From Candidatus Gastranaerophilales bacterium (GTDB lineage Bacteria; Cyanobacteriota; Vampirovibrionia; Gastranaerophilales; Gastranaerophilaceae), in NCBI GenBank assembly GCA_944323945.1, contig CALUUL010000029.1, positions 1-21,858 on the forward strand: DNA of 21,858 bases, in the 5' to 3' direction. Made by a program: the position numbers and the translations under genes. The notes under the pieces were generated by a model. It made no database searches. It had not been told where the DNA came from and saw nothing but the letters and a program-made list of their open reading frames with translations. How positions within the stretch are numbered: position 1 is the stretch's first letter; the number at the start of each line of letters is the position of its first letter. Below are positions 7,405 to 14,062 of this stretch, piece by piece.

Positions 7405-10268
7405 TCTTCCAACCAATTTTCGTAATTTTCTAGACTATATTGAATATTATCGCTATTCCAGAACCTTATTCCGTTCTGGAATCTTTGTTTTATATCCGCT
7501 CTTGCAGTGTTGCTCATTGAAACGCCATTTATTGCATCTATATTCGCTTGAACAAAGTTATGATACTTTCTAATATTCCATATATTCTTTATGTTATCTA
7601 CTTTATTATAAGTAAATCCATACAAATCCATATAGTTGTTAATTATTTCTTTTTCATTAGGTAACATATCATATTCTTCTAAAAAGACACCAAACGAAGA
7701 TGAAATTAAATTAAAATAAGCATTACCTTTTGCGTTTTTAAGAGAACCTGGTGCGCTTTTCATATTATCTACTGTTAAACCTATTTGAAGGCTTTGCACA
7801 CCCGTGTTAAATAATGATGATGGTAACGAAGCAGGATTGGTTATATTTGTTAAAGAACCAAAGATACCTTTCGCCAACTCCCAATCTTGTTGTTCGTAAA
7901 AGTTTTTATTTTGTGCTAAAACTTGTTTATAATAATCAGAAACATAAATCAAACTATAATCATTTGAGTTTACCGCACCTGTGAAATTAAAGTTTGTTTC
8001 TGGAATATATACTCCATCATCTTCTAGATTTGAAATAGTTATAAAATTTTTAGTAGTATAAGTGACAAGCGGTTCATAATATTTAACTTTAATTCTATTT
8101 TGCCCAAGCTTCAATAAATCATAATTAAAGCCACTACTTGTTTCATCTGTAATCTTGCAAGTATAAAAATCTTCTAAAAGTAGTTTAGGATTAAATTTTG
8201 GATTTTTTTGTGCTCCTATTATTTCAGAAATTTGAAAAGAAAAATTTGGAGTTGCTATAACTTCCTTTGATTCGACATAAGGTTGTTGACAATCAACTTC
8301 TGCAAGAGCATAATTGTTTGAGTCATAACAAATAGTATAGGCATTCAAATTTAAAAATTTAACAGCATAATCTTCATTTTCTCCCCATGAAACATCACGT
8401 AATGTTAAATCTCCATTATCCTCTATTGTGTAATCTATGCTATGATTTTCATTGCCAAGTTTAGAAAATGGTGGCAAATTAGATAACTTAACTGTAAATA
8501 TATAGTCTGAACTATTATATTTTTTAAAATACGAATATGCCTTATAACCTAGTTCAACCGAATAATCTTCATCACCTCTTTTCAATCTTAAAATTTTTCC
8601 TGTTTTATAAATTGGGAAACAAAATGTTATCATTTCAGAAGGCAAACTTGAATTTGTTCCATCGGTATTAGATTCTATAGAATAAATATCAGCCCCTATT
8701 CTATAATTTTGAGCTGTTAAAAACTCAGCAGTGGCGTAATTTTCTGTAGCATACAAATCAATATTTATTCTATAAGCCTCATCTGGTGTGGGGTCAACAA
8801 ATACATACGCCCAACAAACTACATTATTATCAAGCCACTCATCAATCGGACTAGTTGGGTCACCATTAGGAGTAACTCCAGTTGAAAAAGTTGTATTTAG
8901 GCTTAATTTTTGGCGAGAAATAAGCCTTTTTGGAACATTATAAAATTCTTCTCTTTCAAAGAGTGGAGAATCTGTATCACTATTAAATCTAACAAAATTA
9001 AAAGAACCATATGTTTTAAACCTATTCAAATGAGCACGATTTATTAGGCAATCGCTAAACTCCAAATCTTCGTTAAAGATGTAAGTTTGAATTGTGTCGA
9101 GTTTTAGGTCGAATAAAACTTGATTTTGAGCACCGATTTGTGCATTTGTAACAAAGTAGTAGTAATATCTTATCGGAGTTCCGTTTTGCTCAACCTTAAT
9201 TATGGCATAATTCTTGTTTGTAAGGTCAAATAGTTCATAGTTATTGGTATTCTTATACACCTGGCTAGTTATATCGATTGAATTTAAATTTGGCGCTTTA
9301 ATTTGCTCATAATCACATGAAATTTTGCTCTCCCAATATTCGATTTGAACTTGTTGCGCTGTTTTAGTGCTTGTAGCCTCAAAAAAGCGGGTATTTTCCG
9401 AGTTGTTGTCAAAGATAGTATCACAAAGCGCTAAGTAATATTTGACGCTTCCTGCCCCATTATCGACATCTGTGAAGGTTATGTTAAACATTGATGTTTT
9501 GGTCTGATGTGCACTCGTGTCGGCGTTTTTGTAGATTGATACAGTGCTAACAAAAGGTTGCTCTTCTGTGAATGCCTTTCCATCATAATATTTTAATTCA
9601 TAAGTCTTTTCAAAGTCGCCGTTTAAGATGTCTTGTTGCAACATTGTGCATAGTTCACTTCTAGTATCATATGGAAAGACAAACCGATATGATTTAACTT
9701 GTCCTGTCAACTGCGTTTTGGAATAACTCTCGCCATTTATCTTTCTTGTTATCCCATCTTTATCAATCAACACACTCTCTGACAAATATGGTATTTCAAT
9801 GTTATTTAAAAACCAATGCTTATTGCTTGCCGTAACCGAATTTGTGGTGTATCTAACATTTATATCAAATCTTACTGGCACATTTCCGCCATAGCCACCA
9901 TCTATCTTATAATCTCCAACACTTGGCATTGTAAAGGTGAATATTCCGACACCATCATCTATCGCCATTTCTTTGCCATTATTGTCTTGGATAAACTTTT
10001 CAAGTATTGTGCGAACATTGATAATGCTATAATTGGAAATTTGTGATGAAACAATCAGTGTGCAAGTGAAAGGAAAGTCGATATCCTCATAATCTTTAAT
10101 GTTTGTTGGCGTTCCTTTTAAACTCCTAACAACGCCTTCAACTTCACCATGCCCAACACTTTTCCCAAATTCGGCAAATAATTTAAATCTAAAATTTATT
10201 CCTTTTTCTTGGCTAACTTCATTCAAGCCCTTTTCAATAAACGATGTTACGCTTTCAACTCTTAACAT
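7401..10268 (-). CDS. phi29 gp9-like tail knob / distal tube protein with N-terminal extension
   Basis: A 955-aa protein. The C-terminal ~600 residues resemble the phi29 gp9 tail-knob family: a LDTIQTYIFNEDLEF...INRAHLNRF block at about 388-412, a membrane-active-looking Ser/Gly/Asn-rich stretch late in the protein (about 790-850), then YMDLYGFTYNKV...NIRKYHNF and the terminal NGIRFWNSDN. phi29 gp9 is ~600 aa, so about 330 residues at the N-terminus are extra; they look like a beta-rich tail-tube or completion domain that would join the knob to the connector. In phi29 this protein forms the distal tube through which DNA leaves. Ribosome site AAGGAG precedes the ATG at 10268. A 10-bp inverted repeat that may terminate the opposing lipoprotein transcript lies in its last 30 codons. 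Confidence 0.8.
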   Translation of the reverse strand: MLRVESVTSFIEKGLNEVSQEKGINFRFKLFAEFGKSVGHGEVEGVVRSLKGTPTNIKDYEDIDFPFTCTLIVSSQISNYSIINVRTILEKFIQDNNGKEMAIDDGVGIFTFTMPSVGDYKIDGGYGGNVPVRFDINVRYTTNSVTASNKHWFLNNIEIPYLSESVLIDKDGITRKINGESYSKTQLTGQVKSYRFVFPYDTRSELCTMLQQDILNGDFEKTYELKYYDGKAFTEEQPFVSTVSIYKNADTSAHQTKTSMFNITFTDVDNGAGSVKYYLALCDTIFDNNSENTRFFEATSTKTAQQVQIEYWESKISCDYEQIKAPNLNSIDITSQVYKNTNNYELFDLTNKNYAIIKVEQNGTPIRYYYYFVTNAQIGAQNQVLFDLKLDTIQTYIFNEDLEFSDCLINRAHLNRFKTYGSFNFVRFNSDTDSPLFEREEFYNVPKRLISRQKLSLNTTFSTGVTPNGDPTSPIDEWLDNNVVCWAYVFVDPTPDEAYRINIDLYATENYATAEFLTAQNYRIGADIYSIESNTDGTNSSLPSEMITFCFPIYKTGKILRLKRGDEDYSVELGYKAYSYFKKYNSSDYIFTVKLSNLPPFSKLGNENHSIDYTIEDNGDLTLRDVSWGENEDYAVKFLNLNAYTICYDSNNYALAEVDCQQPYVESKEVIATPNFSFQISEIIGAQKNPKFNPKLLLEDFYTCKITDETSSGFNYDLLKLGQNRIKVKYYEPLVTYTTKNFITISNLEDDGVYIPETNFNFTGAVNSNDYSLIYVSDYYKQVLAQNKNFYEQQDWELAKGIFGSLTNITNPASLPSSLFNTGVQSLQIGLTVDNMKSAPGSLKNAKGNAYFNLISSSFGVFLEEYDMLPNEKEIINNYMDLYGFTYNKVDNIKNIWNIRKYHNFVQANIDAINGVSMSNTARADIKQRFQNGIRFWNSDNIQYSLENYENWLED
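7455..7492 (+). terminator. Probable plus-strand terminator inside the tail-knob gene
   Basis: ATTCCAGAAC (7455-7464) pairs perfectly with GTTCTGGAAT (7473-7482), followed on the plus strand by CTTTGTTTTAT. The U-rich tail exists only on the plus strand, so it would end the lipoprotein message about 50 bp after its stop. Confidence 0.65.
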
Positions 10269-10269
10269 A

Positions 10270-10695
10270 TCAACTCCTTACAACATAATCATAAATTTTC
10301 TTTATCTCAATATAGAAAAACGATTGTTTAATTGGTGTATATTTGCATATCTCATGAACCGCTTCCACAATCCAAAATTTGCCTAAGACAAAGACAATAT
10401 CATTAGGACTGACCACACACTTAAAATCTTTTATTTCATCTTCATAATAGGCATCTGTTGTCTCTATAACCTTATAATCTTCTTGTGTCATAACATTTGG
10501 TTCCGGCTTTCCTATACGCGAAAATCCATCTTTTAATGACTTAAACTGCACATCGCTATCTATTTGAACATAATTGTGATTTTGGTAAGTTATATCACTT
10601 TCGCTCTCATCAACCAAATACTGCTTATAAACTCTTCCCCACTCTCCACGAAAACCAAACGGAAGTCTTTTCTCAACTCTTATTGAATTTCTCAT
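10270..10695 (-). CDS. Putative head-tail connector / tail completion protein
   Basis: A 141-aa protein immediately upstream of the tail-knob gene, ending two bases before that ATG, so the two are coupled. I do not recognise a specific family. It is a soluble mixed alpha/beta protein with VSPNDIVFVLGKFWIVEAVHEI in its second half, the sort of beta-barrel seen in small neck or head-tail joining proteins. The ATG at 10695 is preferred over one at 10707, because GGAGG lies just before the former while the latter overlaps the preceding stop codon. Connector role inferred from position between the head module and the tail knob. Confidence 0.65.
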   Translation of the reverse strand: MRNSIRVEKRLPFGFRGEWGRVYKQYLVDESESDITYQNHNYVQIDSDVQFKSLKDGFSRIGKPEPNVMTQEDYKVIETTDAYYEDEIKDFKCVVSPNDIVFVLGKFWIVEAVHEICKYTPIKQSFFYIEIKKIYDYVVRS

Positions 10696-10706
10696 AACCG
10701 CCTCCA

Positions 10707-11276
10707 TTAAAACTCATCTAAGTTAAGATAGAGAAATTCCGGAACTTTGAACCATCTAGTAAGCCCCAAGGTTTCCAGTGTTCGTATTGTTTCTTTCGCC
10801 ATATCGCTTGTGTCTCGCATTTGGTCCTCTGGCTTAACTATTGCCTCTCCTTGCTCGTTTTCGAAGTTTGTTCGAGAGTATCTAGCACTATCACCACTTT
10901 CAATAATCTTCCTTGCTTGTTCTGCCAATGCCTCTTCAAATTGTTTACGCATATAGTATTGGTCTGGATAGATTGTCTTTGGTGCAGTTGCAATTCTATA
11001 CATTTGCACTTGATAACACTTTCGCCCAGCCTTGTATTGAATATAGTCATACACCTTTTTACTTGTCTTTTGAATGAGTTCTTGCACCTTATTAGGATTT
11101 GTTGTTGCATATTGCCTTTCTGCATCTATGCCATAATACATCAACCCTGCCGGTGTCAAATAATATCTATGCAAGAGTGGATTATAGACCATATACTGCG
11201 TGTCGCACGGAAACTTATTGTCTCCATTAATAAAATCTTCCGGGTCATTGTAGAACGGAACATCTGCTTTTTTCAT
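10707..11276 (-). CDS. Putative head-tail adaptor / connector protein
   Basis: A 189-aa, Tyr- and Gln-rich, largely helical protein beginning MKKADVPFYNDPEDF. The YYLTPAGLMYYGID phrase (38-51) looks like small adaptor proteins in other Gram-positive phages, but I cannot name a family with confidence. AAAGGAG precedes the ATG at 11276, just after the terminator of the small upstream genes. Its stop overlaps the next gene's region as TAATG. Position between the capsid region and the tail knob, and the absence of motifs for other roles, suggest a connector ring component. Confidence 0.62.
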   Translation of the reverse strand: MKKADVPFYNDPEDFINGDNKFPCDTQYMVYNPLLHRYYLTPAGLMYYGIDAERQYATTNPNKVQELIQKTSKKVYDYIQYKAGRKCYQVQMYRIATAPKTIYPDQYYMRKQFEEALAEQARKIIESGDSARYSRTNFENEQGEAIVKPEDQMRDTSDMAKETIRTLETLGLTRWFKVPEFLYLNLDEF

Positions 11277-11293
11277 ATTTTCTCCTTTAAAAC

Positions 11294-11318
11294 AAAAAAG
11301 CAGTAATTAAATTACTGC
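11294..11318 (-). terminator. Intrinsic terminator after the two small accessory genes
   Basis: GCAGTAAT pairs with ATTACTGC around a three-base loop and is followed by TTTTTT on the minus strand. It ends a few bases before the ribosome site of the 189-aa connector gene. Confidence 0.87.
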
Positions 11319-11323
11319 AATTA

Positions 11324-11521
11324 TCAACCAAGTTTTTCTTCTAATAAATCTAAATATTCAAAAATTTCTTCTTGATTTGCATCACTATATTTTTTTAACC
11401 ATACAAGCATCTCTGAACATTTATTTAATTGTCGTAGTCTAATAGCAATATAACCACAACTATCCTTATCTATATCATGCGCTATAAGTTCATCTATTAA
11501 TTGTTTTTCAATGTTTGTCAT
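11324..11521 (-). CDS. Small acidic helical protein, unknown
   Basis: A 65-aa, Leu- and Glu-rich, probably all-helical protein. TGGAGGG lies at good distance from the ATG at 11521. It overlaps the end of the 114-aa gene by 14 bp and is followed by a terminator, so the two form a small accessory unit. Its pattern (a short helix with HDIDKDSCGYIAIRL, then WLKKYSDANQEEIFEYLDLL) recalls small uncharacterised proteins common in Gram-positive prophages. One possibility is an immunity-type partner of the preceding protein; there is no direct evidence. Confidence 0.7.
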   Translation of the reverse strand: MTNIEKQLIDELIAHDIDKDSCGYIAIRLRQLNKCSEMLVWLKKYSDANQEEIFEYLDLLEEKLG

Positions 11522-11852
11522 TTAATCCCTCCAAATATTTAATTATATCCTCGTTACCCTCAATCTTTATTTTACCAACACATACAATCAATTCTTTCTG
11601 TTTGCTATAATTATACCTATAATAACTATTTTTGTAAAGCATTCCGCCAAATTTTGGTATTTTATTAGCAAACTTTGTTCTTATGGCACTACATAATTCG
11701 GCATACTCTTGTTTCGACAATTCTATCCGTTTTGCTTTTGGAATGTGTATCCCCATTTCTTCCAATCTTTTTCTCTCTGCTGGTGTTCCACTGCCTTTAT
11801 CAGTGAATTTACCATCGTTATCACGAGGATGCTTGCTTTCTTCCCAATTCAT
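11508..11852 (-). CDS. Small protein with HPRDNDGKFTDKG motif, unknown
   Basis: A 114-aa protein starting MNWEESKHPRDNDGKFTDKG. The HPRD..GKF phrase is a recurrent linker in phage minor-head and polyvalent proteins, where it often precedes a C-terminal effector or nuclease-like domain; here it is at the very N-terminus of a free-standing protein. The rest (IELSKQEYAELCSAIRTKF ... YYRYNYSKQKELIVCVGKIKI) is a compact alpha/beta unit. AGGGAGAT precedes the ATG, right after the stop of the 142-aa gene. It could be a detached effector, capsid-associated or paired with the 65-aa protein, but function is unknown. Confidence 0.7.
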   Translation of the reverse strand: MNWEESKHPRDNDGKFTDKGSGTPAERKRLEEMGIHIPKAKRIELSKQEYAELCSAIRTKFANKIPKFGGMLYKNSYYRYNYSKQKELIVCVGKIKIEGNEDIIKYLEGLNDKH

Positions 11853-11854
11853 AT

Positions 11855-12283
11855 TTATCTCCCTAATAATCTATTTCTTGCTTGCGTTAAGTTGTTTTGT
11901 GTGTTTTGACTTAACAACCTTTGTCTCGGCTGACTTTGAAAGGTTGACATATAATCAGAAACTTTCATTGTTTCTCCGCCGATATTTATTTCGTTGTCAA
12001 TCTGTTGTTCTCTCGCTCCTGGCAAGTATTTAAGCCCAACGCCTATCGTGTGCACCTTTCCGTTTGTAACGCCTATTTTGTCGCCAACTTCTGCACCCTC
12101 AACACTATGAGTAGCAACCACTTGAACTGGCGCTGTATAGGGCTTTTTTGAGATGTAGTGATTGACTGGTGCATTGTTGATTTGTTGTCCTACTCTTAGA
12201 TTTCCGCTTCCAATATACGAGTAAGTTTTATTGCTACTAGGAAACACAACCTCCACAACTTGATTTCTATTTTCTTTTTTCAT
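11855..12283 (-). CDS. Putative head decoration protein or head fibre
   Basis: A 142-aa protein encoded just downstream of the major capsid gene, the usual place for capsid decoration or head-fibre proteins. Residues ~10-95 form a Val/Gly-rich beta-barrel-like domain (VEVVFPSSNKTYSYIG ... VEGAEVGDKIGVTNGKV), followed by a Gln/Asn/Arg-rich tail. No signal peptide or membrane segment. AGGAG precedes the ATG. The role is inferred from position and fold; no family was recognised. Confidence 0.6.
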   Translation of the reverse strand: MKKENRNQVVEVVFPSSNKTYSYIGSGNLRVGQQINNAPVNHYISKKPYTAPVQVVATHSVEGAEVGDKIGVTNGKVHTIGVGLKYLPGAREQQIDNEINIGGETMKVSDYMSTFQSQPRQRLLSQNTQNNLTQARNRLLGR

Positions 12284-12298
12284 TAAAACTCCTATATT

Positions 12299-12339
12299 TG
12301 AGAACTTCGAGAATTGAACTCGAACTATCCATAATTCTC
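12299..12339 (-). other. tRNA-like minihelix (acceptor + T arm only)
   Basis: On the minus strand GAGAATT pairs with AGTTCTC (one G-U), enclosing nine unpaired bases and a five-pair stem TCGAG/CTCGA with the loop TTCAATT, which matches the canonical T loop TTCRANY. A single A follows in the discriminator position, with no CCA. The D and anticodon arms are missing. An alternative 7-bp pairing (GAGAATT/AATTCTC) competes, so the tRNA reading is a hypothesis. Confidence 0.4.
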
Positions 12340-12344
12340 ACAAG

Positions 12345-12370
12345 AACACTCCTCTAGTTAGAGAAGTGTT
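12345..12370 (-). other. Long hairpin 3' of the capsid gene
   Basis: AACACTTCTCT pairs with AGAGGAGTGTT through 11 pairs (one G-U) around AACT, ten bases after the capsid stop. There is no T-tract, so it is more likely an RNA-stability or processing element than a terminator. Confidence 0.7.
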
Positions 12371-12379
12371 TTATCGTTA

Positions 12380-13309
12380 TTAAGCCGTTTCTTCGTCATC
12401 AGAAGCAACAACTTTTGCAATAGCTAGGTCTGGATTTGCAACACCACCACCGCAAAGTCCTTCGATTTGTGCGTATGAACCGAAGAAATCGATTGCATTA
12501 ACCATTCTAAGACCTGTAATATCACATGCAAGAGCAAAGGTATCATGATCATAGATGATATATTCACAATTAGCTGCATCGCCAGTATTATCTCCACCGA
12601 TAAGGTTAGAAGAGTATACACTCATGCCATAAAGTCTGCCAATTTTACCAGTTTTGAGCATTTCTTCGTTAGTTTCTGGAATAAATGCATTGCCCGGTGT
12701 TAATGCAGAAGCAAGGAAAAGATTTTCCATATCTGGATTGATAATAAGAACATCTGCTTGTCCGCCTTTTGATCTTATTTGTTTTCTATCGGCAAGGATA
12801 GATGAAGTAAGAGAAGCAAGTGTGGTATCTGCGGTTGTGCTTGCTGAACGAGTTGCTCCGCCCATTCCAACAGCATTAGATGCTGCAGGGGTTGCAATGA
12901 GATAACTCATCCAAAGTATTTGACAACCCTCTTTAAATTCCTCGATAACTTCGCTTACCTTATCAATACTCTTTCCGCTTGCTCTAAGAGATTCAACTAA
13001 GTCATAGCATTTCTCTGAACGAGAAATAACATCTTTCTTTTGAATTAGCACAAGCGTGTCTTTTGTCTCGGTATGTGTAAGGTCCATGCCACCAGCAGAG
13101 GTAGCGTCTTTCACTGTCACTGCGGTTTTACCGAGTTTACGAACATAGATTTGTCCGCCTCTTTCGTTGTATTTATCTGTAAATGTTACACCAGCCTTAA
13201 ATGTCTGGTCTTTAAACAAGTTCGCAACTAAAAGTTTGCTAAAAACAACATCAACTGTTTCGTTGGTGTTAAATCTAAATGAACTTGGTAATGTTTCTGT
13301 ATAAGCCAT
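12380..13309 (-). CDS. Major capsid protein
   Basis: A 309-aa protein just downstream of the scaffold, the normal place of the major head subunit. It begins MAYTETLPSSFRFN and has the even, Ala/Thr/Gly-rich composition of an HK97-fold subunit; IYVRKLGKTAVTV and the late ADVLIINPDMENLFLAS / RLYGMSVYSSNLIGG blocks are typical of P22-like or N4gp56-like coat proteins. No N-terminal cleavage extension is obvious, consistent with a separate scaffold. AAAAGGAG precedes the ATG. It is bracketed by a terminator-type hairpin upstream and a long hairpin downstream, which may set its expression apart from its neighbours. Confidence 0.88.
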   Translation of the reverse strand: MAYTETLPSSFRFNTNETVDVVFSKLLVANLFKDQTFKAGVTFTDKYNERGGQIYVRKLGKTAVTVKDATSAGGMDLTHTETKDTLVLIQKKDVISRSEKCYDLVESLRASGKSIDKVSEVIEEFKEGCQILWMSYLIATPAASNAVGMGGATRSASTTADTTLASLTSSILADRKQIRSKGGQADVLIINPDMENLFLASALTPGNAFIPETNEEMLKTGKIGRLYGMSVYSSNLIGGDNTGDAANCEYIIYDHDTFALACDITGLRMVNAIDFFGSYAQIEGLCGGGVANPDLAIAKVVASDDEETA

Positions 13310-13340
13310 TTTTATATCTCCTTTTCAAAAATTTAAGCAA

Positions 13341-13365
13341 TAAAAAAGAACGGTCGCCCGTTCTT
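13341..13365 (-). terminator. Terminator-type hairpin between scaffold and capsid genes
   Basis: AAGAACGG pairs with CCGTTCTT around GCGA and is followed by TTTTTT on the minus strand. It lies about 30 bp before the capsid start, with no room for a promoter after it, so capsid synthesis would need read-through, antitermination or RNA processing here. Confidence 0.85.
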
Positions 13366-13383
13366 AAAGTCCTGCTCTAAGTT

Positions 13384-14031
13384 TTAATTTCTTGGGTCAA
13401 TGCCCATTGCTTTAAGTCTTTTCTCTTCCTCGGTTAAATCGCTGTTTCCTTCGCCCACAGGCATACCAAAAGGTTTTGTGTTTACTGCACTATCTTTTAG
13501 CCATTCAGGAAATTGCTTGATGAGTACTTTAACTTTATCCAAATCTTCAAGACTATGAACTTCTGGTTCAACAAGTCTTTTTGCTGGTTCAAGTCTATCC
13601 TCTCGCACACCTGCCTTAACAAGTTCTAATTCCACTTTTGCATCAATTAGGTCTTGGCTTGGCTCAGCAAGAGTTGATTCAACCACAGGTTCGGAATTTT
13701 CTACATTTTCGGTGTTAGTTTTTTCTTCCTCGACTGGTTCGGAATTTTCTTTTTGCTCCTCATCAGTATTGCTGTCGCTGTTCTCAGTTTGCTCATCTTC
13801 AATCTTCTCTTCGGTTTCAGCTTCTGCACTTGTGGTAGATTGCTCGTTTTCAGTCTCGGCTTTGATATTATTGTCCTCGCCAACAACCTCATTAAGCCTC
13901 TCTTCCTCAGCACTTAACTCATCTTCTTTGTCATCATCTTGAAAATATCGCTTGAAAACATCTCTATACTTCGGATTGAAAAAATCAACTCCTGAAATTC
14001 TCGAAAGTTCTCTCTTAAATTCATTAACCAT
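13384..14031 (-). CDS. Scaffolding protein (putative)
   Basis: A 215-aa, strongly acidic protein between portal and capsid. Residues ~32-130 are almost all Glu, Asp, Asn, Ser and Thr, with repeated ENSEP/ENSDS phrases and probable disorder. A helical core follows (VELELVKAGVREDRLEPAKR ... LIKQFPEWL), then a conserved-looking tail, LTEEEKRLKAMGIDPRN. Helix-rich acidic proteins with a short C-terminal capsid-binding tail in this gene position are typical internal scaffolds. AAGGAAGG precedes the ATG at 14031. The family is not certain, but a DUF4355-like scaffold is the closest type. Confidence 0.8.
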   Translation of the reverse strand: MVNEFKRELSRISGVDFFNPKYRDVFKRYFQDDDKEDELSAEEERLNEVVGEDNNIKAETENEQSTTSAEAETEEKIEDEQTENSDSNTDEEQKENSEPVEEEKTNTENVENSEPVVESTLAEPSQDLIDAKVELELVKAGVREDRLEPAKRLVEPEVHSLEDLDKVKVLIKQFPEWLKDSAVNTKPFGMPVGEGNSDLTEEEKRLKAMGIDPRN

Positions 14032-14062
14032 TTTTTACCTTCCTTTTTAAGTTATTTAGCCT

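Noticed and set aside
10838..11125. 95-codon minus-strand frame overlapping the 189-aa connector gene
   Set aside because: Out of phase with a well-supported gene, no membrane or domain features, no start signal. A shadow frame.
12299..12370. Complete tRNA gene after the capsid gene
   Set aside because: A canonical T arm and acceptor can be drawn, but no D arm, anticodon arm or 5' acceptor at the right distance exists and CCA is absent. Kept only as a tRNA-like minihelix.
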